Assembly (NCBI GenBank): GCA_045636425.1
Contig: JAZTXM010000009.1
Location: 1 to 46,515 of the forward strand
From: UMGS1883 sp045636425
GTDB lineage: Bacteria > Bacillota > Clostridia > UMGS1883
Reading direction: 5' to 3'
Length of the DNA stretch: 46,515 nucleotides
Shown here in pieces: positions 16,554 through 23,953 of this stretch. Below the pieces are notes generated by a model. It had not been told where the DNA came from, searched no databases, and saw only the letters and a list, made by a program, of their open reading frames with translations. The stretch's first letter is position 1. Each line of letters starts with the position of its first letter. Position numbers and translations under genes: made by a program.

Positions 16554-17232
16554 ATCTTTCCCCTGTAAAACTTGTTTTTATAGTCTGTATATTTTTTGAA
16601 GTAGTAATTTTCGTATATGTAAATATTACTCCGATTATAACGGCTGTAAGCCCCATGAGGGTTAATATGGTTTTAAGACCGGGCTTACGAAGCTTAAAAT
16701 CAAGAATGAATAAAAATCCTGTTATAAGCAAAACAAAGTGAAGCAGAATCGGGAAAGCATAGCTTGGAATTAAAAACTGCATCCAGAAAGCAAGGGGGAG
16801 AATGATTGATATAGAGGTTACGGGAAGCCCACGGTATATCTTTGCACAACCGCCCTCTGTCTTTTGTCGGTTAGCCTCCATCACGTTAAAGAAAGCAAGC
16901 CGTATTACCGCACACAGACAGTAAAAAGCTATTATACCAAAGCCGATAATTCCCTTAAGCCCCAGAAAATAACAAATCAGAGCAGGGAACAGCCCGAAGC
17001 AAATCACATCACACAATGAATCAAGCTGGATGCCGAAATTTTTCTCATCATCGGTGCGATTCTTTTTTGTGCGTGCCACTCTGCCGTCAAAAGCATCGCA
17101 TACTCCTGAAAATGCAAGGCAGAAAACAGCAGTTGTGAAATTTCCGCCAATAGCCTGTGTGATGCCAAACACGGATGAAAGCAGGCTAAGATATGTAAGC
17201 AAAACAGTATAGTCATAAACACCTATAAACAT
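16534..17232 (-). CDS. pssA: CDP-diacylglycerol-serine O-phosphatidyltransferase
   Basis: A 232-residue multi-spanning membrane enzyme that makes phosphatidylserine from CDP-diacylglycerol and serine. It holds the CDP-alcohol phosphotransferase signature CDAFDGRVAR followed by GIQLDSLCD, with a 12-residue spacer between AR and G that is a little longer than the usual pattern. About six hydrophobic segments follow. The product feeds Psd, encoded immediately downstream with a 20-base overlap; the regulator upstream ends 9 bases before. The ribosome site (AAAGG) is weak and 12 bases away, suggesting coupling to the regulator gene. Confidence 0.9.
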   Translation of the reverse strand: MFIGVYDYTVLLTYLSLLSSVFGITQAIGGNFTTAVFCLAFSGVCDAFDGRVARTKKNRTDDEKNFGIQLDSLCDVICFGLFPALICYFLGLKGIIGFGIIAFYCLCAVIRLAFFNVMEANRQKTEGGCAKIYRGLPVTSISIILPLAFWMQFLIPSYAFPILLHFVLLITGFLFILDFKLRKPGLKTILTLMGLTAVIIGVIFTYTKITTSKNIQTIKTSFTGERYETKIA

Positions 17233-17241
17233 AATTTATCG

Positions 17242-17649
17242 TTACCTTTCATTGGATACTCTGCGTCTGATTCTGACAGTGAGAGGCTTTCTTCTGCGTT
17301 TTTTTGCAATAGAATATGATGCCTTAAGCGAACGCATAACAGAATCCTTGTCATCATTGCTTATTTCGCTGTCTGCGAAGAATGACGATATTTCATTAAT
17401 CAGACTTTCCACCCTGCTTACTGAAGACAAATCCGCTTTATCGCTGTCTTCATTTTCCGCAAGTAAATAATTGATACTGCAACCTAAGGCAAAAGCAAGC
17501 TTTGAATAAACCTCACGTTTTTTGGGATATCTGCCTGCCACCTCATAATTTCTTATTGTACGCAGAGAGAGTCCGCATAGCTTTCCAAGCTCGGTTTGGG
17601 AAAGTTTCTTTTCGGTTCGGAGTTGACGCACTTTTTCTCCAAATCTCAT
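17242..17649 (-). CDS. XRE-family transcriptional regulator
   Basis: A 135-residue DNA-binding protein. Residues about 5-62 form an XRE helix-turn-helix (VRQLRTEKKLSQTELGKLCG, then SLRTIRNYEVAGRYPKK). An acidic linker and a helical segment follow, and the C-terminus is strongly basic (KKRRRKPLTVRIRRRVSNER). AAGGAGG lies 8 bases before the ATG. As the first gene of an operon with pssA and psd, and with a palindrome in its upstream region, it may autoregulate the operon and so control phosphatidylethanolamine synthesis; this is inferred from position only. Confidence 0.85.
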   Translation of the reverse strand: MRFGEKVRQLRTEKKLSQTELGKLCGLSLRTIRNYEVAGRYPKKREVYSKLAFALGCSINYLLAENEDSDKADLSSVSRVESLINEISSFFADSEISNDDKDSVMRSLKASYSIAKKRRRKPLTVRIRRRVSNER

Positions 17650-17726
17650 TATCGGTGCCTCCTTAGGAAAAATATTTGCCTTTCAAATATGATTTTGCCG
17701 CATAAATGGGCAATAATCTTACCTAT

Positions 17727-17755
17727 ATTGTATGCCAAAATGTAGAATTTGTCAA
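17727..17755 (-). promoter_or_regulatory. Promoter of the XRE-pssA-psd operon
   Basis: Minus strand: TTGACA (17755-17750), 17-base spacer, TACAAT (17732-17727). Confidence 0.8.
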
Positions 17756-17784
17756 TGCTTTTGGGGAAATTTGTCGAATCAAAT

Positions 17785-17801
17785 GGGAAACTTTATTTCC
17801 C
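17785..17801. promoter_or_regulatory. Candidate operator between divergent promoters
   Basis: GGGAAA-CTTTA-TTTCCC lies between the -35 boxes of the XRE operon promoter and the EamA gene promoter, a suitable place for a regulator acting on both. Confidence 0.4.
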
Positions 17802-17834
17802 TATTGCATTCATGACTGTTATAGTATATTTTAG

Positions 17835-17863
17835 TTGAATTAATTAAAAACATATGATACAAT
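17835..17863 (+). promoter_or_regulatory. Promoter of the EamA transporter gene
   Basis: TTGAAT (17835-17840), 17-base spacer, TACAAT (17858-17863). Confidence 0.7.
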
Positions 17864-17890
17864 ATAATGTGTTTTGAAAGGAGTAATATA

Positions 17891-18820
17891 ATGGAACAGA
17901 AAAATAAACTTATGACAAACCCTGTTTTTGTAGCGTTAGCGGCAATGTTTTGCTGTGCATTGTGGGGAAGTGCCACCCCCTTTATAAAAACAGGATATAA
18001 ACTGATGCTTCCTGAAAATGATGTGGCTTCAACAATTCTTTTTGCAGGGGTCAGGTTTTTCTCGGCAGGAATTATCACTGTTTTGATATATAGCATAGCA
18101 AGGAAAAAGCTTCTTGTACCCAAGCGTGAAAATATGGGAGCAGTTGCAACTGTAGCGTGCTTTCAGACTATAATTCAATATTTATTCTTTTACATAGGTC
18201 TTGCCAATACCACGGGAGTTAAGGGAACTGTTATAAGCGGTTCAAATTCATTCTTTTCTATATTGTTTGCAACACTTATTTTCAGACAGGAAAAGCTTAC
18301 CGCAAAAAAGCTTTTTGCATGTGTTCTGGGATTTGTGGGAATTATTCTGATTAATCTTAACGGCCTTAGTCTGAATTTTAATTTTATGGGTGACGGTTTT
18401 GTGCTTTTCTCCAATATGGCATATGGCGTGTCGGGAGTTTTAATGAAAAAGTTTTCGCATCGTGAAGACCCTGTGGTAATCAGCGGATATCAGTTTATCA
18501 TGGGCGGATTTGTAATGATTCTTGTGGGGCTTCTTATGGGAGGCGTGATTGTTGTTACAAGTATTAAAGCAGGGCTTGTTCTTTTATATCTTGCACTTCT
18601 TTCGGCAGTTGCCTACGCTCTGTGGGGTATGCTTCTTAAATATAACCCTGTATCGAAAGTGGCAATATACAGCTTTATGACGCCTGTGTTCGGAGTAATA
18701 CTCTCAACGCTTATGCTTCCCGAAAGCAGCAACGTTTCGCTTCTTAATCTTATCATGGCACTTGTGCTGATTTGCGGCGGAATAACGATTGCAAACTATA
18801 GTAAGGTGGCAAATAAATAG
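17891..18820 (+). CDS. EamA/DMT-superfamily transporter
   Basis: A 309-residue membrane protein with about ten hydrophobic segments arranged as two EamA repeats (first repeat with CALWGSATPFIKTGY, end of first repeat LFACVLGFVGIILINL; second repeat starting FSNMAYGVSGVLMKKF and ending LVLICGGITIAN). Members export amino acids, metabolites or drugs; the substrate cannot be told. The ATG at 17891 has AAAGGAG 7 bases upstream. It is divergent from the phospholipid operon and convergent with the large GH-like gene. Confidence 0.88.
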   Translation: MEQKNKLMTNPVFVALAAMFCCALWGSATPFIKTGYKLMLPENDVASTILFAGVRFFSAGIITVLIYSIARKKLLVPKRENMGAVATVACFQTIIQYLFFYIGLANTTGVKGTVISGSNSFFSILFATLIFRQEKLTAKKLFACVLGFVGIILINLNGLSLNFNFMGDGFVLFSNMAYGVSGVLMKKFSHREDPVVISGYQFIMGGFVMILVGLLMGGVIVVTSIKAGLVLLYLALLSAVAYALWGMLLKYNPVSKVAIYSFMTPVFGVILSTLMLPESSNVSLLNLIMALVLICGGITIANYSKVANK

Positions 18821-18879
18821 TAACTATTAAGCAAAAAGAAACGCATCCGAAAGATGCGTTTCTTTTTGCTTAATAGTTA
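18821..18879. terminator. Bidirectional terminator with 27-bp perfect stem
   Basis: Arms 18821-18847 and 18853-18879 pair without a mismatch around CGAAA. The stop codon of the minus-strand gene (18870-18872) and its last codons lie in the right arm. Internal A and T runs support termination in both directions. Confidence 0.88.
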
Positions 18880-21377
18880 AATTTGCATAACTCTATATTC
18901 TTAATTCCAAATGGCTTTGCTTCTTCCTTTGACGTGCGTAAAAGATTAAATGGGGTGTTATACACCGTAATTTCGGCAACAGCACCGCAGTCAAGATTAA
19001 ACACCTCAAGCATAGGCGTTTCGCAGAAAAATGTGTGACTGCGTTTGCCTATTCTTATTTTACAGATATCAAAATCACCCTCGACAGAAAGAATATTACC
19101 CGATAAATCCTTATCGGGGAGCTTTACCGCGTATGTAAGCCCTCCGTAGTAATACGCCATTCCCGATGAGGTTATGTCGTTGTTGTAATTTTGAAGCCTT
19201 ATCAGCGAGTTTTCATTGCAGTCAAAATCACCGCACAGGTAAATGGGTTCAAAAGAGGTTATGTTATACGAATAAAAATGTGACGGTGTGATGCTGGAAA
19301 AATCGGGAGTATAGTTGTTGTTCTTTTTGTATTCAACGGCAAAGGTGTTCTTTCCGTCGGAAAGCAGGTCTGTTATATCTATGCCCATAAATCGAGGGTC
19401 TTTTTCAGATGGGGTGAAATCGATTAGCTTTTTTCCGTTAAGCTCGGCAAATTCCAGATTGTCCGCATTTTCAATGTAAGCTGTAACTTGACCGATATTT
19501 TTTTTATCCGCATTAAAGGGGTATTTAACCTTTACTGTCTCGCCGTCAGCAAGGTGATAAAATTCCTTGTGCAGATTATCTATGCTGTTTTCACGGTAGC
19601 TTTTTCGTCCGAAGCAGGCATTTACATTCTTTAGAGGAAGAATATTTTCATCTGCGGCTGAAAGGGCGAAGGGAACATCGCATACTTTTTCATGAGGTGC
19701 AAATTCAATGTCATCCGTAAAGGGCGGGGCAATATCTGCTGAAAGACTGTCGGAATAAATAAGCACAGCTGTTTTTCCAGACTTTAAGTTGAAATTGTAT
19801 TCACCGTCTTTGGTAGGGACTGAATATATTTCGCCGTTTGAAGAGTCTACAGCAAAAAGCTTCTTTTCACAGCTTTTTGCTGTTATTTTTGTGTCGCTTT
19901 CGGCAGTGATAAATATATACTCATCGTCATTGTTGTAGCGGCGGTTAATCGTTATATCGCTGTCAGCACATAAACTTCCAAAGACCTCTGCTTTGTATTC
20001 ATCTGCCATAGTTATCCGTCCTGTAAAACCGTCGGGAATCGGGAAAGAGGAATCATGGGAAATTATGGTGTTGTAACGGCAATTTCCGATAACTAAATCA
20101 CCGCCTGAAATCAAAGAGTGCTTCTTTATCAGGCTTTCCTCCATCATATGAAAACATATACCTTTTTTCATAAGCATGGATGCAAGGCTGCTAAGAGTGT
20201 CCTCGTGTAGAGGATTATACGCTACAAGCACTCTTGTGTTTGAATTTGTGTTTGAGCTTAAGAAAGTAAGCCTTGATAGTCTGTCCGATATATCTTTTTC
20301 CGCGAAATCGGACATGGTCACCGTATGCTTCTCATACTTTCGTCTGTCGGAAAGGGAGAAAGCCATGCTGTCAAAAATGATTCCGTGGGGGCCAAATCCC
20401 GTAAGAAATGCCGCCTTATTGTATCTTTCACAGCAGGGTGCAAAGGAGGGGAGAAGAAGCCTTATATAAAGGGGTTTATCGAATTGCTCGCTTATTGTCT
20501 GTGCAAGCTTGATTTGCAAAAAATCAGGGCTTTCGCACTGAACCTTTAGTGCAATGCTGTCCGCCTTGAGATATTGTGCCTGACGGGAAATGTTTTTGTT
20601 TCCGTCTGCACTTACCGATAGCTCAAGGTTGTTTTTACGGCATTTTTCACTGATGATACCCGTGAAATTGTCGGCAATGGCTTCACCGAAAGCTACGTTG
20701 TATTCGCTATGTGTAGCACTGCTTTTTTCCGTAAGCTTCTCACACAAAAGCTTAGTATCGGAAATTCCGATTTGCTTTTGTGCGGATGGGGAATAGAGCA
20801 GCGCCCCTTCGGGCAGATTGATTTGTGTCATAAAAGCCTTTATTTCCATTCCGATAAATCGTTGGCATTGTCTGAGGTATTTGTCATAAACAGCATCCGC
20901 GAAACATTCCGTTACAAATGCGTTGGTAATATCGGCAATCGGCATACGCCCCGAGGCACGCATACGACTCATATCCCTAAGTACAATTGCACCATCGGCA
21001 CTTTCACTTACTATTACATCTGTTTTTTCAATATCCTTTTTTGAAACCTTTAAAATATCACGGATTCTGTAGTCGGGAACGCTTGTTATTTCGCCGCCGC
21101 CATTGCCGCTTGCGGAAGAATTTTCATCGCATATGCCCAAAACAATGCCGTACTTTCCGCTTCTGCGTGCTGCGGTGCGGATAAGCTCAAAATAGTCCTC
21201 GGATAAATAGGGGAGCACCAGTCCCTTTGAGGGTCGGATGAAAACACGTGCAATTCCCATTTCCGAAAGCCTGTAAAGCATGGAATCTATTTCTTCAGGA
21301 GCGGGCTTTGCGCACCAGTCCCATACTACTGAGGGTGCATATTCCTTGTATGTATTTTTAAATTCACGTATATCCAT
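18870..21377 (-). CDS. Large GH106/rhamnosidase-like protein of unknown specificity
   Basis: An 835-residue protein with no signal peptide, so probably cytoplasmic. The N-terminal region (VVWDWCAKPAPEEIDSMLYR, then a GIARVFIRP strand, LPYLSEDYFELIRTAARRSGKYG and a GICDE turn) resembles the TIM-barrel start of GH106-type alpha-L-rhamnosidases and related uncharacterised families. The C-terminal about 250 residues (NGKKLIDFTP..., DGKNTFAVEY) look like a galactose-binding beta-sandwich. I cannot place catalytic residues with confidence, and the length is short for GH106. The ATG at 21377 has GAGG 8 bases upstream. It is transcribed alone, divergently from the Ldh-malic enzyme operon. Confidence 0.55.
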   Translation of the reverse strand: MDIREFKNTYKEYAPSVVWDWCAKPAPEEIDSMLYRLSEMGIARVFIRPSKGLVLPYLSEDYFELIRTAARRSGKYGIVLGICDENSSASGNGGGEITSVPDYRIRDILKVSKKDIEKTDVIVSESADGAIVLRDMSRMRASGRMPIADITNAFVTECFADAVYDKYLRQCQRFIGMEIKAFMTQINLPEGALLYSPSAQKQIGISDTKLLCEKLTEKSSATHSEYNVAFGEAIADNFTGIISEKCRKNNLELSVSADGNKNISRQAQYLKADSIALKVQCESPDFLQIKLAQTISEQFDKPLYIRLLLPSFAPCCERYNKAAFLTGFGPHGIIFDSMAFSLSDRRKYEKHTVTMSDFAEKDISDRLSRLTFLSSNTNSNTRVLVAYNPLHEDTLSSLASMLMKKGICFHMMEESLIKKHSLISGGDLVIGNCRYNTIISHDSSFPIPDGFTGRITMADEYKAEVFGSLCADSDITINRRYNNDDEYIFITAESDTKITAKSCEKKLFAVDSSNGEIYSVPTKDGEYNFNLKSGKTAVLIYSDSLSADIAPPFTDDIEFAPHEKVCDVPFALSAADENILPLKNVNACFGRKSYRENSIDNLHKEFYHLADGETVKVKYPFNADKKNIGQVTAYIENADNLEFAELNGKKLIDFTPSEKDPRFMGIDITDLLSDGKNTFAVEYKKNNNYTPDFSSITPSHFYSYNITSFEPIYLCGDFDCNENSLIRLQNYNNDITSSGMAYYYGGLTYAVKLPDKDLSGNILSVEGDFDICKIRIGKRSHTFFCETPMLEVFNLDCGAVAEITVYNTPFNLLRTSKEEAKPFGIKNIELCKFNY

Positions 21378-21403
21378 AAACAATACCTCGTTTCATAGTT
21401 TCT

Positions 21404-21432
21404 ATTCTACATTAGAATGAAAAATTCGTCAA
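21404..21432 (-). promoter_or_regulatory. Promoter of the GH-like gene
   Basis: Minus strand: TTGACG (21432-21427), 17-base spacer, TAGAAT (21409-21404). Confidence 0.65.
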
Positions 21433-21471
21433 CTAAAATATTATACTGTTTATTAAATCTATAATTAAGTA

Positions 21472-21500
21472 TTGACATTATTTGTGTTTTACATTATAAT
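21472..21500 (+). promoter_or_regulatory. Promoter of the Ldh-malic enzyme operon
   Basis: TTGACA (21472-21477), 17-base spacer, TATAAT (21495-21500): consensus sigma-A promoter. Confidence 0.85.
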
Positions 21501-21506
21501 GTAAAA
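21487..21506. promoter_or_regulatory. Perfect 20-bp palindrome over the -10 box
   Basis: TTTTACATTA followed directly by TAATGTAAAA, centred on the -10 hexamer. It is a strong operator candidate for a dimeric repressor; no adjacent regulator gene is present. Confidence 0.55.
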
Positions 21507-21522
21507 TGTGTTAGGATTTTGG

Positions 21523-21562
21523 AGTGCACTTATTTCCCAGGGGATGAGTGTACTTTTTTTTT
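21523..21562 (+). terminator. Intrinsic terminator in the 5' leader (attenuator candidate)
   Basis: A 14-bp stem with four G-U pairs (21523-21536 with 21541-21554, CCAG loop) is followed by nine T (21554-21562), all between the predicted transcription start (about 21507) and the Ldh start codon at 21591. Position and form suit transcription attenuation. Confidence 0.7.
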
Positions 21563-21590
21563 GAAAATGATATTTTTGGAGGTAAAAGAA

Positions 21591-22703
21591 ATGGCAAAGA
21601 CTAACATAGTTGATTGGAAAACCATTACCGATTTCGTTATTGACGCTTTTGTTGGTTATGGAATTCCCAGAGAAGATGCCGAAATTTGCGCGGACGTTCT
21701 TCTCGAATCTGATAAGAGAGGGATTGAATCTCACGGCGTAAACCGTTTCAAGCCCGTTTATCTTGACAGAATCAGAGATGGCATTCAAAATCCCGTTACA
21801 AATTTTGAAATTATAAAGGAAACACCAACAACGGCTGTTGTTGACGGCCACGACGGTATGGGTCAAGTAATTGGTCACAAAGCTATGAGCATGGCTATTG
21901 CTAAGGCTAAAGAATACGGTATGGGTATGGTAGTTGTTCGTAACTCATGTCATTACGGTATTGCAGGTTACTATACTTCTATGGCTGCCAAAGAAGGCTG
22001 TATCGGTATGACAGGTACAAATGCACGTCCTACTGTTGCTCCGACTTTCGGTGTAGAAGGTATGTTCGGTACAAACCCGCTTACTTTGGGTGTTCCTACT
22101 GACGAGCCATTCGACTTTAACTTTGACGCTGCAAGTTCTACATATCAGAATGGTAAGCTTGAATATTATGCACGTATCGGTAAGGATGCTCCTAAGGGGG
22201 CACTCGTTAATCTTCAGGGCGAAGCTTATGAGGGAACTTCAGCAGATGCTCTTAAGGCTATGGCACGCGGAGAAGCTGCTCTTTGTACTCTGGGCGGTCC
22301 CGGTGAAGAAGGCTGCGGCTATAAAGGTTACGGATTCGCTATGTTCGTTGAACTTCTTTCAGCAGTTCTCCAGGACGGCAGCTACGGTAAGGCTCTTACA
22401 GGCAAAGATGCTGACGGAAACAAAGCTCCTTACAGTCTCGGTCATTTCTTTATTGCTATTGATACAAATCACTTCTTAGGAGAAGACCTCTGCAGAAAGA
22501 AAGCAGGAGATATTTGCCGCAGCATGCGTGCTTCAAAGAAGGCTCCCGATGCAGAGCGTATATATACAGCAGGCGAGAAAGAATATGAAATCCGTCTTGC
22601 ACGTAAAGACGGTGTTCCGATTAACGAATCGGTTCAGAAAGAAATCATTGCAGTTCGTGATGAGCTTGGTCTCACGCAATATAAATTCCCTTGGGAGGTA
22701 TAA
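21591..22703 (+). CDS. Malate/L-lactate dehydrogenase (Ldh2/YbiC family)
   Basis: A 370-residue NAD(P)-dependent oxidoreductase of the Ldh family (malate, L-lactate, ureidoglycolate or sulfolactate dehydrogenases), structurally distinct from classical LDH/MDH. Family segments are SDKRGIESHGVNRF (catalytic-region His), GQVIGHKAM, VRNSCHYGIAGYYT and GTNPLTLGVPT. The ATG at 21591 has GGAGG 8 bases upstream. Because malic enzyme follows 3 bases later, malate/oxaloacetate is the most likely substrate, giving a route between oxaloacetate, malate and pyruvate; this is inferred from context. Expression is probably controlled by the palindrome and leader terminator upstream. Confidence 0.88.
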   Translation: MAKTNIVDWKTITDFVIDAFVGYGIPREDAEICADVLLESDKRGIESHGVNRFKPVYLDRIRDGIQNPVTNFEIIKETPTTAVVDGHDGMGQVIGHKAMSMAIAKAKEYGMGMVVVRNSCHYGIAGYYTSMAAKEGCIGMTGTNARPTVAPTFGVEGMFGTNPLTLGVPTDEPFDFNFDAASSTYQNGKLEYYARIGKDAPKGALVNLQGEAYEGTSADALKAMARGEAALCTLGGPGEEGCGYKGYGFAMFVELLSAVLQDGSYGKALTGKDADGNKAPYSLGHFFIAIDTNHFLGEDLCRKKAGDICRSMRASKKAPDAERIYTAGEKEYEIRLARKDGVPINESVQKEIIAVRDELGLTQYKFPWEV

Positions 22704-22706
22704 GTT

Positions 22707-23879
22707 ATGGATATCAGACAGGAATCATTAAAAAAACATTACGAATGGAACGGAAAAATAGAAGTTATTTCCCGTGCGCCCATTAACTCAAGAGAGGATC
22801 TTTCTCTTGCATACACCCCCGGTGTTGCAGAGCCTTGTCTTGAAATAAGCAAGGACGTTAATAAGTCCTACGAGCTTACAAGACGTTCAAATCTTGTTGC
22901 CGTTGTTACAGACGGTACTGCAATCCTCGGACTTGGTGATATCGGCCCTGAAGCAGGCATGCCCGTTATGGAAGGAAAGTGTGCGCTTTTCAAGGCATTT
23001 GCCGATGTTGACGCATTTCCTCTTTGCATAAAGTCAAAGGATGTAGACGAAATTGTTCGTACAATTTATCTTCTTTCAGGAAGCTTCGGCGGCGTTAACC
23101 TTGAGGATATTTCTGCTCCCCGTTGCTTTGAAATCGAGCAGAAGCTTAAGGAAATCTGCGATATTCCGATTTTCCACGATGACCAGCACGGAACAGCTAT
23201 CGTTGTTGCGGCAGCACTTATCAATGCACTTAAGCTTGTTAAGAAAGAAATCGGCGAAGTAAAGGTTGTTATCAACGGTGCCGGCTCTGCAGGTATTGCT
23301 ATCGGTAAGCATCTTATGAATATCGGTGTTAAGAATCTGACCTTCTGTGACAGATTCGGTATCATTTGTCAGGGAGACGAAAACAACAACCCAGCACAGG
23401 AAGAGATTTCAAAGGTAACAAATCTTGAACATAAGAAGGGAACTCTTGCAGATGCTCTTGCAGGTGCCGATGTATTTATCGGTGTTTCCGCTCCTAATCT
23501 TGTAACTCCCGAAATGGTTAAGTCCATGGCATCGGATGCAATTATGTTCCCCATGGCAAACCCCACTCCCGAAATTATGCCTGATGTGGCAAAGGCAGCA
23601 GGTGCAAGAGTTGTGGGAACAGGTCGTTCGGATTTCCCCAATCAGATTAACAACGTTCTTGCATTCCCCGGTATATTCCGCGGTGCTCTTGATTGCAGAG
23701 CAAGCTGCATCAATGAGGAGATGAAGGTTGCAACATCTTTTGCACTTGCTTCTCTTATCCCCGATGATGAAATCACAGAGGATAATATTATTGCTCCCGC
23801 TCTTGACAAGAGAGTGGCACAGGTTGTTGCCGAGGCAGTTGTTAAGACAGCTAAGGAAACAGGCGTAGCAAGAATATAA
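22707..23879 (+). CDS. NAD(P)-dependent malic enzyme
   Basis: A 390-residue short-form bacterial malic enzyme (oxidative decarboxylation of malate to pyruvate). Motifs: AYTPGVAEPC with the catalytic Tyr, KCALFKAFADVDAFP with the catalytic Lys region, EDISAPRCFEIE and HDDQHGTA for divalent metal binding, and the nucleotide-binding GAGSAGIAIG. The length fits the single-domain form without a phosphotransacetylase domain. It is probably cotranscribed with the Ldh-family gene, 3 bases upstream; GGGAGG sits 8 bases before the ATG. Confidence 0.93.
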   Translation: MDIRQESLKKHYEWNGKIEVISRAPINSREDLSLAYTPGVAEPCLEISKDVNKSYELTRRSNLVAVVTDGTAILGLGDIGPEAGMPVMEGKCALFKAFADVDAFPLCIKSKDVDEIVRTIYLLSGSFGGVNLEDISAPRCFEIEQKLKEICDIPIFHDDQHGTAIVVAAALINALKLVKKEIGEVKVVINGAGSAGIAIGKHLMNIGVKNLTFCDRFGIICQGDENNNPAQEEISKVTNLEHKKGTLADALAGADVFIGVSAPNLVTPEMVKSMASDAIMFPMANPTPEIMPDVAKAAGARVVGTGRSDFPNQINNVLAFPGIFRGALDCRASCINEEMKVATSFALASLIPDDEITEDNIIAPALDKRVAQVVAEAVVKTAKETGVARI

Positions 23880-23904
23880 TCTACATAATAAGTTAATATT
23901 CATA

Positions 23905-23953
23905 AACTAAGAAAGTGACTGTAAAAAAGTTTTTTACAGTCACTTTCTTAGTT
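23905..23953. terminator. Bidirectional terminator between malic enzyme and recG
   Basis: Perfect 24-bp arms (23905-23928 and 23930-23953) around a single central G, with A6 and T6 runs. The recG stop codon (23952-23954) overlaps the right end. Confidence 0.88.

Noticed and set aside
17779..18123. 114-residue minus-strand ORF
   Set aside because: Covers the divergent promoters and is antisense to the EamA gene; no ribosome site.
20709..21184. Plus-strand ORFs of 65-111 residues
   Set aside because: Antisense shadows of the large GH-like gene.
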